From CAWDDA01 sp963813345 (GTDB taxonomy: Bacteria > Acidobacteriota > Blastocatellia > RBC074): a DNA stretch of 64,000 nt. The position numbers and the translations under genes are program-made. The stretch is from positions 1 to 64,000 of the forward strand of contig CAWEYR010000033.1 in assembly GCA_963813345.1 (NCBI GenBank), read 5' to 3'. Below, in pieces: positions 1 to 10,673 of this stretch. The notes beneath the pieces are model-generated. The model saw only the letters and a list, made by a program, of their open reading frames with translations, was not told the DNA's origin and searched no databases. The stretch's first letter is position 1, and every line of letters starts with the position of its first letter.

Positions 1-590
1 TCGGCCAAGGCCCGCTGCAGCTGATTTCAGTCTGCCGCCTCGTCGAAAAGAAGGGCATTGCCTTTGCGCTGCGCGCCGTCGCCCGCTGCAGGCAGCAAGG
101 CCAACCATCGACTGGCGCTACTCGATAGTGGGCGACGGACCGCTGCTCGAGGTGTTGCGCAGCCTTGCCCATGAGCTTGGCATCGCGGACAGGGTCTGGT
201 TTCACGGCGCCCTCCCCCACAGCCGCGTCAAGGACCAGCTCGCCGGCGCGCATGTCTTCCTGCTTCCGAGCGTCACCGCCACCAACGGCGACATCGAAGG
301 CGTTCCGGTCGCGCTGATGGAGGCCATGGCCTCGGGGCTGATGGCCGTCAGCACCTACCATTCCGGGATACCGGAGCTTGTCGAGGACCGCCGGACCGGC
401 TTGTTGCACGGAGAGGGACGTTGACGCGCTCGCAGCGCATCTGATCTGGATCGCCGACAACCCTGCCGCCGCCACGCCGATCACACTGGCGGCCCGCGCG
501 CATATCGAAACGGAGTTCAACAACGAGATCCTGAACGACCGCCTGGCCGCAACGATCGCGTCCCTCTTGCCAGCGAAAAAGGCGGCATGA
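1..590 (+). CDS. Glycosyltransferase family 4, C-terminal part, frameshifted
   Basis: Retaining GT-B glycosyltransferase that would add a sugar to a polysaccharide repeat unit at the cytoplasmic face of the inner membrane. Only the C-terminal nucleotide-sugar half is in the window. The reading frame changes twice: frame 3 carries LISVCRLVEKKG, frame 2 from about 110 carries the VGDGP strand and the donor-binding signature EGVPVALMEAMASG with its two glutamates (about 298-340), and frame 3 resumes from about 415 to the stop at 588-590. The joined product reads like one normal GT4 C-terminus, so single-base sequencing errors are the likeliest cause. The stop overlaps the flippase ATG by four bases, which indicates translational coupling in an exopolysaccharide operon. 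The family is clear; donor and acceptor sugars are not. Confidence 0.85.
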
Positions 591-2089
591 ACGCGCCGGT
601 GCAATTCGGCAAGGTGGCGCTGCGCGGCAGTCTCGTCACCGGCGTCTCGCAAGCCATGAAGATCGGCCTGCAGTTCCTGTCGGTCATCGTCCTTGCTCGG
701 CTGCTGGTGCCGGAGGATTTCGGTCTCGTCGCGGCGGTCCGGCCGGTCGTTGCTTTCGTGGCGCTGTTCCAGAACCTCGGGCTTCAGCAGGCGATCGTCC
801 AGCGCCACGACATCAGCGACCAGCAACTCAACCGGATGTTCTGGGTGATGGCGGCCGTCGGGCTCGCATGCACGGCAATCGTGCTGGCGATGAGCCCGTT
901 GGTGGCATGGTTCTACGGCGATCCGCGCATGCGCGACATCACCATCGCCGCTGGCGGGCCGCTCTTGCTCGGCAGCATGGCCGGCCTGCCGCTCAGCCTG
1001 CTCAACCGCCACCTGCGCTTCGGCCAGTTGGCGATGATCGACATCGCCAACGCCTTGTTCGGCTTTTTGGCCGCGGCGACCGGCGCCTACTATGGCCTCG
1101 GCTATTGGTCTTTGCTGCTCGGCTCGGCCGCCTCGGCCGCCGTCTCGCTGGCAGTCGCATGGCATTGGAGCCGTTGGATGCCGGGTCGGCCCGATTTCAG
1201 GATCGATCGCGACATCATGTCGTTCGGCGCCAACCTGACAGGCTTCAACCTCGCCAACTTCTTCGCGCGCAACCTCGACAACATCCTGATCGGCAAATAT
1301 GCCGGCGCCATCGAGCTCGGCTACTACGATCGCGCCTACAAGCTGCTGCTGTTTCCGATCCAGAACATCATCGCACCGTTGTCGCGCGTCATGATCCCGC
1401 TGCTCAGCCGGGTGCAGGACGACAAGCCGCGCTTCCGCGAGCTCTACCTGCAGACAGCCTGGCTGCTGGCCTTCATCACCGTCCCGGGCGTTGCCGCGCT
1501 CACATGCACCTCGGAGCAGGTCGTCAATATCTTGTTCGGCGCCAAATGGCAGGCGATCACGCCGATCTTCCTGTGGCTGGGCCTCGCCGGCGTGGTTCAA
1601 TCCGTCAGCAATTCGACGGGATGGGTGTTCATCTGCCAGGGCAAGACCAAAACCTTGTTCCGCTGGGGCGTGTACGGCTTCGTCACCACCATCGCCGCGT
1701 TCATCGTCGGGCTGCCATGGGGCGCAGTCGGGGTCGCCGCAGCCTACGCCATCTCGGGCTATGCGCTTAGGATCCCGGTGCTGGCCGTTCTGCTGCACCG
1801 GACCGGCCCCATCTCGGCCTATGACTTCCTGTCCGCGCAATTCCTGTTCGTCGCGTCGTCCGCCGCCACGTGGGCGATCTTCAAATCCTTCCCGAAATTC
1901 TTTGTGGGGTCGAGCGACCTACTCACCGTAGCGATAGTGACGGCGCTCAGCTATGCGCTTGCCGCCCTGCTGGCGCTGGCATTCCCTGAACCTCGCAACG
2001 TGGCAATGACCATTTGGCGCAAGCTGATCAACCTCCGCAATGATCCCAGGCGTTCACCGATCCCATCAATCGAAAGGACATCCAGATGA
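587..2089 (+). CDS. Polysaccharide flippase (Wzx-like, MOP superfamily)
   Basis: A 500-residue integral membrane protein with some 12 to 14 hydrophobic segments along its whole length, beginning with a short basic N-terminus and the segment starting FLSVIVLARLLVPEDFG, which is typical of the polysaccharide-synthesis/export branch of the MOP flippases. Such proteins move undecaprenyl-linked oligosaccharides across the inner membrane. It is intact, unlike its neighbours. The ATG at 587 overlaps the stop of the glycosyltransferase and its own stop overlaps the ATG of the UDP-glucose dehydrogenase at 2086, so the three genes form a tightly coupled + strand operon for an acidic exopolysaccharide. 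Substrate cannot be read from sequence. Base composition is visibly richer in G+C than the DNA beyond 3940. Confidence 0.9.
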   Translation: MNAPVQFGKVALRGSLVTGVSQAMKIGLQFLSVIVLARLLVPEDFGLVAAVRPVVAFVALFQNLGLQQAIVQRHDISDQQLNRMFWVMAAVGLACTAIVLAMSPLVAWFYGDPRMRDITIAAGGPLLLGSMAGLPLSLLNRHLRFGQLAMIDIANALFGFLAAATGAYYGLGYWSLLLGSAASAAVSLAVAWHWSRWMPGRPDFRIDRDIMSFGANLTGFNLANFFARNLDNILIGKYAGAIELGYYDRAYKLLLFPIQNIIAPLSRVMIPLLSRVQDDKPRFRELYLQTAWLLAFITVPGVAALTCTSEQVVNILFGAKWQAITPIFLWLGLAGVVQSVSNSTGWVFICQGKTKTLFRWGVYGFVTTIAAFIVGLPWGAVGVAAAYAISGYALRIPVLAVLLHRTGPISAYDFLSAQFLFVASSAATWAIFKSFPKFFVGSSDLLTVAIVTALSYALAALLALAFPEPRNVAMTIWRKLINLRNDPRRSPIPSIERTSR

Positions 2090-3489
2090 AAATCGCGATC
2101 ATAGGAACCGGCTATGTCGGCCTCGTGAGCGGCGCCTGCCTGGCCGATGTCGGCTGGGACGTCACCTGCGTCGACAAGGTCGCAGACAAGATCGAGAGGC
2201 TGAAGAATGGGCGTGATCCCGATCTACGAGCCGGGCCTCGAGGAGCTGGTCCACGACAATGTCAGCGCCGGCCGGCTCCACTTCACCACCGACATCGGCG
2301 AAGCGGTGAAGCAAGCCGCGATTGTCATGATCGCGGTCGGCACGCCGACGCGCCAGCTCGACGGCAATGCCGACCTCCAATACGTCTATGCCGCGGCCGA
2401 GGAGATCGCCCGCGCGCTCGACCACTATGCAGTGATCGTGACCAAATCGACCGTGCCGGCCGGCACCGGCTTTCAGGTCAAGCGCATCGTTTCGGAAGCC
2501 AATCCCGCGCTGCGGTTCGACGTGGCGTCGAATCCTGAATTCCTTAGGGAAGGCAACGCGATCCACGATTTCGCGACGCCGGATCGCATCGTCATCGGCA
2601 CCGATAGCGACGCGGCGCGGGAATTGCTCGAGGAGCTCTACCGCCCCTTCACCGAAAACGGCGTCGAGCTGATCCGCACCGACCTCGTTTCGTCGGAGCT
2701 CATCAAATACGCGGCCAACACGTTCCTCGCCACCAAGGTCAGCTTCATCAACGAAATGGCCGACATCTGCGAGCGGGTCGGCGGCAACATCGTCGATGTC
2801 TCGCGCGGCATGGGCAGCGACAAGCGCATCGGTCACGCCTTCCTCAAGCCCGGCCCGGGCTATGGCGGCTCCTGCTTCCCGAAGGACACGCTGGCGATGG
2901 TGCATATCGGCGAGCGCGTGCTCAGCCCGGCGACCATCGTCGAGGCGGTGATATCGGTCAACCGGTCGCGCACCCACCGCATGGTGGCCAAGATCGCCCA
3001 GGCGGCCGGCAGCGACCTGCAGGGCAAGCGCATCGCCCTGCTCGGCCTCACCTTCAAGCCCAATACCGACGACGTGCGCGACAGCGTCGCGGTCCTGATC
3101 GCCGACGAGCTGTCGCAGATGGGCGCGATCGTGCGCGCCTACGACCGCAGGGCATGCGGCAGGCCGCGCGATCCTCGGCAACGCAATCGAATATTGCCGC
3201 AGCGCCGACGATGCGCTGGAGGACGCCGATCTGTGCGTCATCGCCACCGAATGGAGCGAGTTCAGGGACAAGAAGCCGGTCGCCTACAAGCGCCTGATGG
3301 CCGAACCTGTCATGGTCGATTTGCGCAACATCTTCTCGCCCGATGAGATGGCCGAGCATGGCTTCAGCCTATGTGTCGGTTGGCAGGTCGGCGGTCGAGC
3401 GCGAGGTGCCGCGCGCGCATCATGAGCTGATGGGCCTGGGTGCATCCAGACTGCTAGCGGCCAGCCTCCTCTCCTACGCCGGAGCCTGA
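2086..3489 (+). CDS. UDP-glucose 6-dehydrogenase, three frameshifts
   Basis: Oxidises UDP-glucose to UDP-glucuronate with two NAD+, supplying the acidic sugar for the polysaccharide. The N-terminal Rossmann motif GTGYVGL is in the first frame (from 2104). One extra G near 2209 moves the frame, after which the body runs normally through GVPTR-type NAD contacts and the catalytic loop GGSCFPKDT (about 2866-2892), whose Cys is the thiohemiacetal nucleophile, to LTFKPNTDDVRDS. Further one-base slips near 3148 and 3365 are needed to read the UDP-binding C-terminus (ATEWSEF, VMVDLRN) and the tail to the TGA at 3487-3489. Summed length is about 465 residues, slightly longer than the usual 435 to 450. 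The family assignment is firm; the frameshifts are probably errors. Confidence 0.9.
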
Positions 3490-3518
3490 TATGCTTCCGC
3501 AAACGATCGAGGCGTTGA

Positions 3519-3935
3519 ATGAATGAAGTGGCATCAGATCGGCCGGCGCAAGAGATGGAATCCATTCCCGCTCGTCGGCCGCATGTCGTCATCCTCGGGG
3601 CCGGTTTCGGCGGTCTCAACGCGGCGCAAGGTTTGCGCAATGCACCGGTAGACGTAACGGTGGTCGACCGCCGCAACTACCATCTGTTCCAGCCGCTGCT
3701 CTACCAGGTAGCAACCGCGGCGCTGTCGCCGGCGCAGATCGCCACGCCGATCCGGCACATCCTGGCGCGCCAGAAGAACGCGACGGTGCTGATGGAGAAG
3801 ATCGACGGCATCGACGCGCAGGCGCGCCAGGTCATCACCGAGAACCGCCGCATCGCCTACGATTATCTGGTGGTCGCAACCGGCGCCCGCCATGCCTATT
3901 TCGGCCACGACGAATGGGCCGCGACGGCCCAATAG
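3519..3935 (+). pseudogene. ndh: Type II NADH dehydrogenase, truncated N-terminal third
   Basis: Non-proton-pumping NADH:quinone oxidoreductase of the membrane surface. Present are the FAD-binding Rossmann motif GAGFGG (about 3597-3614), the family block RRNYHLFQPLLYQVAT (3670-3717) and the end of the first FAD lobe, YDYLVVATGARHAYFGHDEW. The family is normally some 420 to 450 residues; here the protein stops at 138, two residues after an abrupt change of sequence at about 3930. The missing NADH-binding domain and C-terminal helices are not found anywhere downstream in any frame. The N-terminus carries an 18-residue extension before the Rossmann strand. The truncation coincides with the change of base composition and of apparent taxonomy, so it marks a contig junction rather than an ordinary frameshift. 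Confidence 0.85.
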
Positions 3936-3960
3936 AACCACAGGACGGAGTGAAATCTTC
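3922..3960. other. Junction between rhizobial-type and acidobacterial-type DNA
   Basis: The NADH dehydrogenase frame is normal up to about 3930 and then runs into unrelated sequence with a stop at 3933-3935. All genes to the left look alphaproteobacterial and belong to one operon-like set; all genes to the right have acidobacterial character. No transposase, tRNA or integrase is visible at the boundary. I read this as an assembly chimera, with lateral transfer as the alternative. Confidence 0.75.
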
Positions 3961-4015
3961 TTGAGGGTCGAGGGTAGGTTGTACTCGCCTCGGGGAGGGC
4001 CGCAAAGCAGGCCAA

Positions 4016-4169
4016 GGCTCCGGAGGAGCCCAATGTTTATAGTAATAAGCGAAAAACAAAGTGAGCTCCGGAGGAGCTGGCATCAGGGTTCGAAATCAGA
4101 TGCGCGCCGTCCTCCGGAGCTGATCACCCTTTCTATTCGTTACTATAAACATTCGGCTCCTCCGGAGCC
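4016..4169. repeat. Inverted-repeat element, about 35-bp arms, MITE/REP-like
   Basis: The left arm 4016-4051 and right arm 4138-4169 are reverse complements, starting with GGCTCCGGAGGAGCC and continuing into a TGTTTATAGTAA stretch. A third copy of the core GCTCCGGAGGAGC lies at 4065-4077, and CCTCCGGAGCT at 4121-4131. No ORF of any size is inside. The structure is that of a small non-coding palindromic element of the kind spread through acidobacterial intergenic regions. Confidence 0.7.
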
Positions 4170-4190
4170 AAAGAAATGGCCAAACTCCAC

Positions 4191-4212
4191 GCGCCAGGCT
4201 GGAGCCTGGCGC
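4191..4212. terminator. Hairpin GCGCCAGGCT/AGCCTGGCGC
   Basis: A perfect 10-bp stem with a 2-base loop lies 8 bases beyond the stop of the - strand gene at 4220. It has no T-run, so it may be a palindromic repeat serving as a transcript end rather than a classical terminator. Confidence 0.4.
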
Positions 4213-4219
4213 TCCCAGG

Positions 4220-4958
4220 TTACTTCTTTTCCGCGCTGCTGGCCTGCGGCAGGCTGTAAGTTACCTTGCCGGCCTCATCAAGAAATTCCAGTTTGGGCAC
4301 GCCAGCCGCATCGACGGAAAGCTTGATCCGAGGTTTGCCTTTCGCGTCGGAAAGACGCACCACCGCTGCCTGCTCACGATCTCTCCCCACCATGACACGT
4401 TCCGCGACACCACCCGCCATTTCTCTCAGCTTTTGCGTGGCCGCCGTTTTTTCCGGCCCCTCGCTCATTTTCTCTATCTCGGCGAGCTTATCGATCACCG
4501 GCCCCAGCGAAGTCTCCGGCCGATCCCAAACCCGGAGGCCGGCGGAATACTGCCCATTGCTCTCCGAGTACTGGATGCCGACGGTCTGATCCTGCCGGAA
4601 CCTATCAAAGGCCAGCAGCGCACCCGCGCTTCCCTTGCCGTCTTTTTGATCGCCACTAAAACTCAAACCACCGCATTCGTCGCCCTTCTCGTTGAAGAAA
4701 AGCATGCCCGGCGGCCTCTTCCGCGAAAGCGTTTTCCCGTCAATGATGCCGGGGTGCTGGCGTTCGCCGTTGGAAATAACCATCTTCAACTTTCCATCTT
4801 TCTCGACGATGTTGATGCGCTCGACATCGATCTCTTCAAACTTCTGATTGCGAGTTTGTATTGTGAAAGCGGTGAGGACGAACACTCCGCAAAGAAGCGT
4901 CGCCGTGACTGCGTAAAACTTTCAAGAATCGCACTTCTCTTTCCAGCTTGGTTTCCAT
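4220..4958 (-). CDS. Hypothetical single-pass membrane protein
   Basis: I do not recognise the family. With one frame correction near 4915 the gene starts at the ATG at 4958, which has a GGAG box nine bases upstream; the product starts METKLEREVRFLK, followed by one hydrophobic segment (YAVTATLLCGVFVLTAFTIQ) and a soluble region of about 200 residues rich in short beta-strand-like pieces. It contains a repeated theme of lysine- and aspartate-rich turns (EKDGKLKMVIS, DAKGKPRIKLSV, DEAGKVTYSLP) suggestive of a beta-solenoid or beta-sandwich facing the periplasm. It lies 16 bases downstream of the esterase on the same strand, so the two are probably cotranscribed. Without the correction the coding region would start at 4885 inside the membrane segment, which is less plausible. 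Confidence 0.65.
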
Positions 4959-4974
4959 CGAAGTAATCTCCGTT

Positions 4975-6647
4975 TTAGTACTCTGTCCAGGCGCGACTAT
5001 CGCCCGCCGGCGTGTTCCTTTTGACCTGCTCGGCCATGTCGCGCAGCATGTCGGCAAAATTCTTGGCGTGCCACGAGTGCCCTTTCAGAGGACGCCCGTA
5101 GGCGAAAGTCGCGTCGCTCTTCGGATTAGTCGCCTTCTTCGTGAATTCTTCAAAGAGATAGACGGCGAGATTCAGGTAGAAATTATCCATGTCCCCGGAG
5201 ATGAAGTGCAGCTTGCCCTGGAGCTTTGGCCCGAGCGTGGCCCAGTTCTTCTCGGCGTAGTGACGAAGATCATAACCGTTGTCGCGCATGTAATGCGCGA
5301 CTTCGCGGTCGATCTTGCCCGTGCGCTTGTCCCAGAGCGGACGCGGATAGCCGTCAGGCCCGACGGGCCCATAGATCGCTTCCCACGCGCCGAACTGATA
5401 ACCGGATCTGCCTTTGCTCCCAAGCACTGCTTCGAAGTGGCTCACCTGACGGACTGTGAGATTAACTTGTCCTTCGGCCGAGCGGCGCATCGGTCTTTCC
5501 GGCCGGAACCCAGCTACGAGCCGGCGCGGTGAAGGCATTCTCATCCTCGTAGATGTTCACCAGCAGGTAGCGACGGAAATCAATCGGATCAGGATTGAAG
5601 ACCCATGCGCCGCCAAAGAAATCCGGGTACTTCAACTGAAGCGACAACGACTCCCATCCGCCGGTCGAGGCGCCTTCCAGGATCCTCGCGTGTGGCTTGC
5701 CGATCGCGCGGAATTGTTTCTCGACATGCGGGATCAATTCTTGAGTGACTGCGTCGCCATACGGCCCGTTGTTGGCGGAGTTCACGCCGTAACCGTCAGG
5801 AAAAAACGGACTCGGCTCAACAAAAGTGACGAGCAAAAAGCGCGGGAACTTGTCTGAAGTCCATTCCTGAAAAAACTCATATCCGGGCTGGACATTCGAC
5901 GAGGCTCGCAGCCCCTCTTGCTGCTTTGCACTGTTCGGGTCTTCGTTGAAGTAGAAGGCCGGACTGCCGAGATACCCTTGAGCATAGACAACCGGATAGC
6001 GAACATCCGTGCGCTCATCGTAGCCTTTCGGCAGAATGACGGTCGCGCCGAGATAGACCGGCACGCCCCAGAACTTGCTGAGCAACTCGCTCTTGATCTG
6101 GACGCGCTTGATCCATTTTGTTTCTTTTGGCGGATCGTCGGGCGGGATGACGTTCTTGAGCAGCAGGTTGACCTTATATCCGGCGGCCGGGTCGAGCCGC
6201 ACTTTTTGCACATCGCTGTAGAGGTTGCCGGGCGATACGTTGAAGAACCGCCCGCGCATATCCCAATGCACCCAGAGCGTGCGACCGTCGCTGCGCCGGC
6301 ATTCGGTATAGACGTTGACCATCGCCTGAACGAAGTATTCGCCCGCAGGCAACTGCGACAGACTATCAACCGGATGGCCGAATGTAGTTTGATCGATGAC
6401 GACGGACTGACCCGGTTGCAGACTCTCGGCATCCACTCCGAACATCGGCGTTGTGTTTGGCCCTATCTGTAAGCGCGGCTCTGGCCGATCAGAGCGGGCG
6501 ATGACGAGTATTACCCTTCCAGTGAGCGGTCCGGCTGCGAGCGGACTTGTCATACGAGATTTCAAACCGAGTGTCGCCGAGCGCCACCTGGTAGAGCACG
6601 GCCTGAAAGAGAACGACGATGGCCAGGCGAACAAGTTTTCTCATCAT
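4975..6647 (-). CDS. Secreted putative esterase (esterase D / PF00756-like), frameshifted
   Basis: Alpha/beta-hydrolase probably exported to the periplasm. The start at 6647 gives MMRKLVRLAIVVLFQAVLYQ, a signal peptide. A base is missing near 6540 and another slip lies near 5520; after correction the protein is about 555 residues. The N-terminal 170 residues form a beta-rich domain; the hydrolase domain follows with the nucleophile elbow EGASTGGWES (Ser in G-x-S-x-G, about 5665), an oxyanion region after YPVVYAQGYLG, and a candidate catalytic His in KGHSWHAKNFADML near the C-terminus. Long N-terminal extensions of this kind occur in esterases of unknown substrate in acidobacteria and planctomycetes. 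The function stops at hydrolase; I cannot name the substrate. Confidence 0.75.
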
Positions 6648-6655
6648 TGTGTTCA

Positions 6656-6730
6656 AGTATGGAGTTCAAGCTTTAGCTTGCTCGCATCACCTTAGAATTC
6701 AAGAGCAAGCTAAAGCTTGAACTCCATACT
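6656..6730. repeat. Palindromic repeat, family with second copy at 33532
   Basis: The 27-base arms 6656-6682 and 6704-6730 are perfect reverse complements around a 21-base loop. The arm core is GGAGTTCAAGCTTTAGCTTG. It sits between the receptor and the esterase and could end both transcripts or act as an mRNA-stabilising hairpin. A second copy with two compensating mismatches lies at 33532-33609, so this is a dispersed repeat family. Confidence 0.85.
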
Positions 6731-6763
6731 TCCGACCTCCACTGACCACTGACCACTTCTTCT

Positions 6764-9700
6764 TCAGAACTCGATTCGCGTCCCAAACTGGATCGCACGG
6801 GCACTGTTAGCCTGGCTCGTGTATACGCCAAATGACGCAGGGTTATTGAGACTCAATGATGGAGTGCTGAAGTTGACGTGATTGAACACGTTGAAGAAAT
6901 CGAATGAGAACTCAATTTTCACTCGTTCTGTGATGCTCGTCTCCTTGGCAACCCGAAAATCCAAATTCCAGAACCACGGACCGCGAAAAGCCGAGGCACG
7001 TCCCTGACGGCCATCCCGGTTTAGTTCGATGCGGCGGAAGGAACCGAGCACGCTTTGCGGATTGGCAAACATGTTCAATCCCGATCCTCCAGCCGCCGGA
7101 TTGCCCTGGGTGCCTACTCCTCCCGAGCCAGCTACGCCGGAATTGATGCCGGCGTCGAGAGAACCTGAATCCAGAGGGATCGCGCCGTTGTTCACGGCTT
7201 GGGCTTGCAGCGATCCGCCCCAGACTTGGGTGTTGTCCACGACGACAAGAGGCAAGCTGGAATAGGTGCGAAAGATGCCCGAGAGATACCAGCCTCCGAT
7301 GACCTTGTTTGCCCAGCCGCTGTCACTGCTCCAGTGACGACCGGTTCCGAAGGGCAAGTCGTAGTTGAAAATCCCGTTGACGACGTGGCGGCGGTCAGAC
7401 TGCGCCGGGCCATAATCCACGTTGGGATCGAAGCCAGTTGTAATCAGCGACAAATTATTTTGCACGTCGCCGATCTGATCTAAAGATTTTGACAGTGTAT
7501 AGTTGACATCAAACTGTATCCCTTTCCACGGACGGTTGCGCACAGTGGCCGTCATGGCGTGATAGTTCGAGATGCCTCCGTGTGCTGGCCATCAGGATGG
7601 CCAGTAATTGAAGATTGTTGTACGGAGTGAGCCCCAGGCCAGACTGCCGCATAATGTTCATCTGCAAAAACAAGTTATTGACGCTATTGGTTTGAAACAA
7701 GCCGCCCTGAAGCGTGGCGAGGCACTGGGTGGAATTGAGGGCGGCAGCTACAGTGGGCGGCCGGCAAGCGGCGCCCAATGCGGATGCGCTCAATCCGGGC
7801 AATTGGTTTTCGAACCAGGGCTGCGCGGGCAAAGTCCTTGCCGCGGCGCCGGAGCGCAGCGCCAGCGCTACTGCATCATAGGCCTCGGAAAAAACCTGGC
7901 CGCTAGCTGAATCCTTGAAGAAGTATGGTGAAGAATCAAGATCAACTCCGCGCGGGAGGTCGCGCCCCAGGCGGCCAATGTAGGCGACCTCCGCTATCAT
8001 GTTGCCGGGAATCTCACGCTGGATGGTGAAGTCAATCAGATAGTTTCGGCCAACGCGCCGATTAGGATCGGTCGCGAACGACGTGCCACCGGAAAGGACT
8101 GCGGGGACAATCGGTGACGTTCCTCCAGTGAACGGCGGAATCGGAATATTGCCATCGATTCCCGAGCGGAATGCCGACAGGCCGCGATTCCCGGCGCCGG
8201 CAGCAGGATTGCAGCCAGCTCCGGGCGTTCCCGATACGTTGCAAAAAGGTGCGGGCGTCTGGAGAACCTGTCCAAAGCCGATTCCGAAGGCGGCAGGCAG
8301 GATTACACTAATCGTGTTCACACGATCGTAGACGATGCCGAAGCCTCCCCGCAGCACAGTGCGCTGGCCGGTGAGACTGCCTAGCAGCCCATTCTTGAAC
8401 GAAGGGCTCCAGGCCACTGCGACTCTGGGTCCGAAGTTGCTGTAATCGGTGTCAAAGAGGGTGTCGCGACCAGAGTCGCTCAAAGGCCGCACGCCGATTT
8501 GAGGATTGTAAATCTGGCCTGCCCGCGCCGCCTCTTCCTTTTTACGAAGGTAGCTTTCAGCCGAGAGAACCTCTCTCGTATTGAGATCGGTGATCAAGGC
8601 AATCCGGTCAAGTCTCTCTTTTGGAGGCGTCAGCCAGCTATACGTGAACCCGTAGGTCAGCGTCAGCGAGGGACGCATGCGCCACGTGTCTTCAAAGTGG
8701 AACTGGTAATAATGCATGTTGGTGTCGGTGACGAGGTCCGTTCCAAGCGGCAGGGGTTGCAAACTGCCATCGCGCGCGCCCACGATGCTGACGTTATCCA
8801 CCATGCCGAGCGCCACAGCGTACAAGTCATTCCACCGCGCGACATCCCCGGTGGACAGACAATTTGTCGTCACCCCACCGCCGCATGTTGCCGGGCGATT
8901 GGTCGCAGGAATCGTGAGGAAGCTGCCGGAATCCAACGCGACGATCGGGCCAGTGAGAAACGTGACCTGATCGTTGTGCGTAAAAATCATCGGCAGTAAG
9001 CGAAACTCACCACCGAAACTCACGTTATGCTTGCCTTTGTTCCAGGTGGTGACGTTGGAGAACTGAATGTTGCGGTCGCGGATAATCTGCGTTCGAGCGG
9101 CCTGTGCCGCCACATCAATCGCCTCGCTCAAGATGGACAGCTCAACTCCCACAGCGCCGATTGAACTGTTGGTTCCCGGCAGCTTTAGCGCCGAGCCAAC
9201 TGCCGAGGGGCCCGTGCCGATCAGATCGGCTTTGTTCTGCACCCAGCCGAAGCGGAAACTGTTCAGCCAGTTTGAAGCGATCTGATAGTCGAGGCCGGTG
9301 ATAACGCTGGCTCCCCGCGAATTGAGGTCGCGAAAGGTCACCACGTTCGACGGATCACGAATATCCAGTTGGCTGGTTGTTGGCGCCAGATCGCGTTGAT
9401 AGGAATACCGGCCCATAAACCGCAGCTTGTCCGTGAAGTGATGGTCGAGCCGAAACGATACCGTATCAAAGGTTAGCGGCGTAGAGACATTGCCGCGATA
9501 CCCTGTGGTATTCAGTCCGTCTCCCAGGGTCGGATCGTTGCCCGCTGGCATGAGAGCAAACATTGCCGCCACGGTCGGGCTGAGGCCCAGGCCGCGCGGG
9601 TCGCAGGCCGTCGTGCCAGTTCCGCACAATGTTGAAGTCGCCAGCGGGTAAGCCACAACGTTGCCCGCAGCGTCCTGAAACCTGAGCACACCGCTGCGCA

Positions 9701-10673
9701 TCGAGCTCGTCGGAACAGTTCTGGAGAATGGTTGAAGGCGCGGGAACCGCCGCACTTCGTAGTTTCCCCAGAAGAACGTCTTGTCGTGCCAGATCGGGCC
9801 GCCGAGACTGAATCCGCCACGGTTGTCCTTCAACTCACCTCTCCGGACGCCCGTGCGGTTGTTGGTCCAAGTGTTAGCGTTAAGGTTGTCGTTCTGATGA
9901 TACCAGTAGGCTACGCCGTGTAGACCGTTCGTCCCCCGCGGACTATTCAGTGTTATTTGACCGCCCGCAGAGCGCCCAAACGACGCGTTCGGATTGGTCA
10001 CCACTACGCGAAACTCGCTGATCGCGTCAACGCCGACGGGTGCCTTCGTAAGAGCGATGCCTTGCCCGCCAGTGAGATTGTCGCTTACGTCAATGCCGTC
10101 GAGCAGGAGCGTGTTCTGATCGCTGCGCGCGCCTGAGACGGTGCCACCGCTGCCAAAAGTTCCCGGCGTCGTAGCCGGCTGGAGGGAAAGCAACTCCAGG
10201 GTACTGCGTTGCAACGTGGGCAGGTTTCGCATGATTTTTTGATCCAGTACGTTGCCCAGTTGCGCGTCGGTGGTCTGCAATTCCACGCCCACGCCAGCTG
10301 CCACCTGAACGACCTCGCCAATGTCACCCACCTGCAGCGTGACGTCGGCCGTGACGCTCTTGTTCACCTCCAGGATCAGTGCATCTAACACAGCAGCTTT
10401 AAAACTCTTTGCGCTAACCTTCAGTTGGTAGGTCCCCGGCATTACGCCGGCGAATGTAAACTGCCCGTCATCATTCGTCATTTGCGTGCGCGCCAGGTTC
10501 GTCGCAGGGTCGGTCAAGGTCACCTGAGCTCCGGCGACGACGGCGCCGGATGCGTCTGTGACTTTGCCCAGGACCGCGCCTGTTGTTGCGGTCTGCGCGA
10601 GAGCCCCAGATGTACTAATTGATGCACAGAAGAGCGCAACGAGGATCAACGCTGGAAAGGGGGTGGGCTTCAT
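6764..10673 (-). CDS. TonB-dependent receptor with carboxypeptidase-regulatory-like N-domain (Oar-like)
   Basis: Very large outer-membrane receptor of about 1300 residues for TonB-driven uptake of an oligosaccharide, peptide or metal chelate. The ATG at 10673 is preferred because GGAGG lies seven bases upstream; the ATG at 10679 is too close to it. Then come a signal peptide ending SGALAQ, a carboxypeptidase-regulatory-like (CNA-B-type) domain (GKVTDASGAVVAGAQVTL), a plug domain (LLLDGIDVSDNLTGGQG) and a long barrel ending FGTRIEF with the typical C-terminal aromatic residue. One frameshift near 7570 separates the last 260 residues. Such receptors without a SusD partner are a hallmark of Acidobacteriota. 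The RpiR/SIS regulator lies 190 bases upstream on the same strand and suggests control by a phosphosugar. Confidence 0.93.

Noticed and set aside
2162..3271. A 369-codon open frame on - opposite the UDP-glucose dehydrogenase
   Set aside because: Antisense shadow; His/Arg/Asp-rich translation without motifs, while the + strand has the full dehydrogenase motif set.
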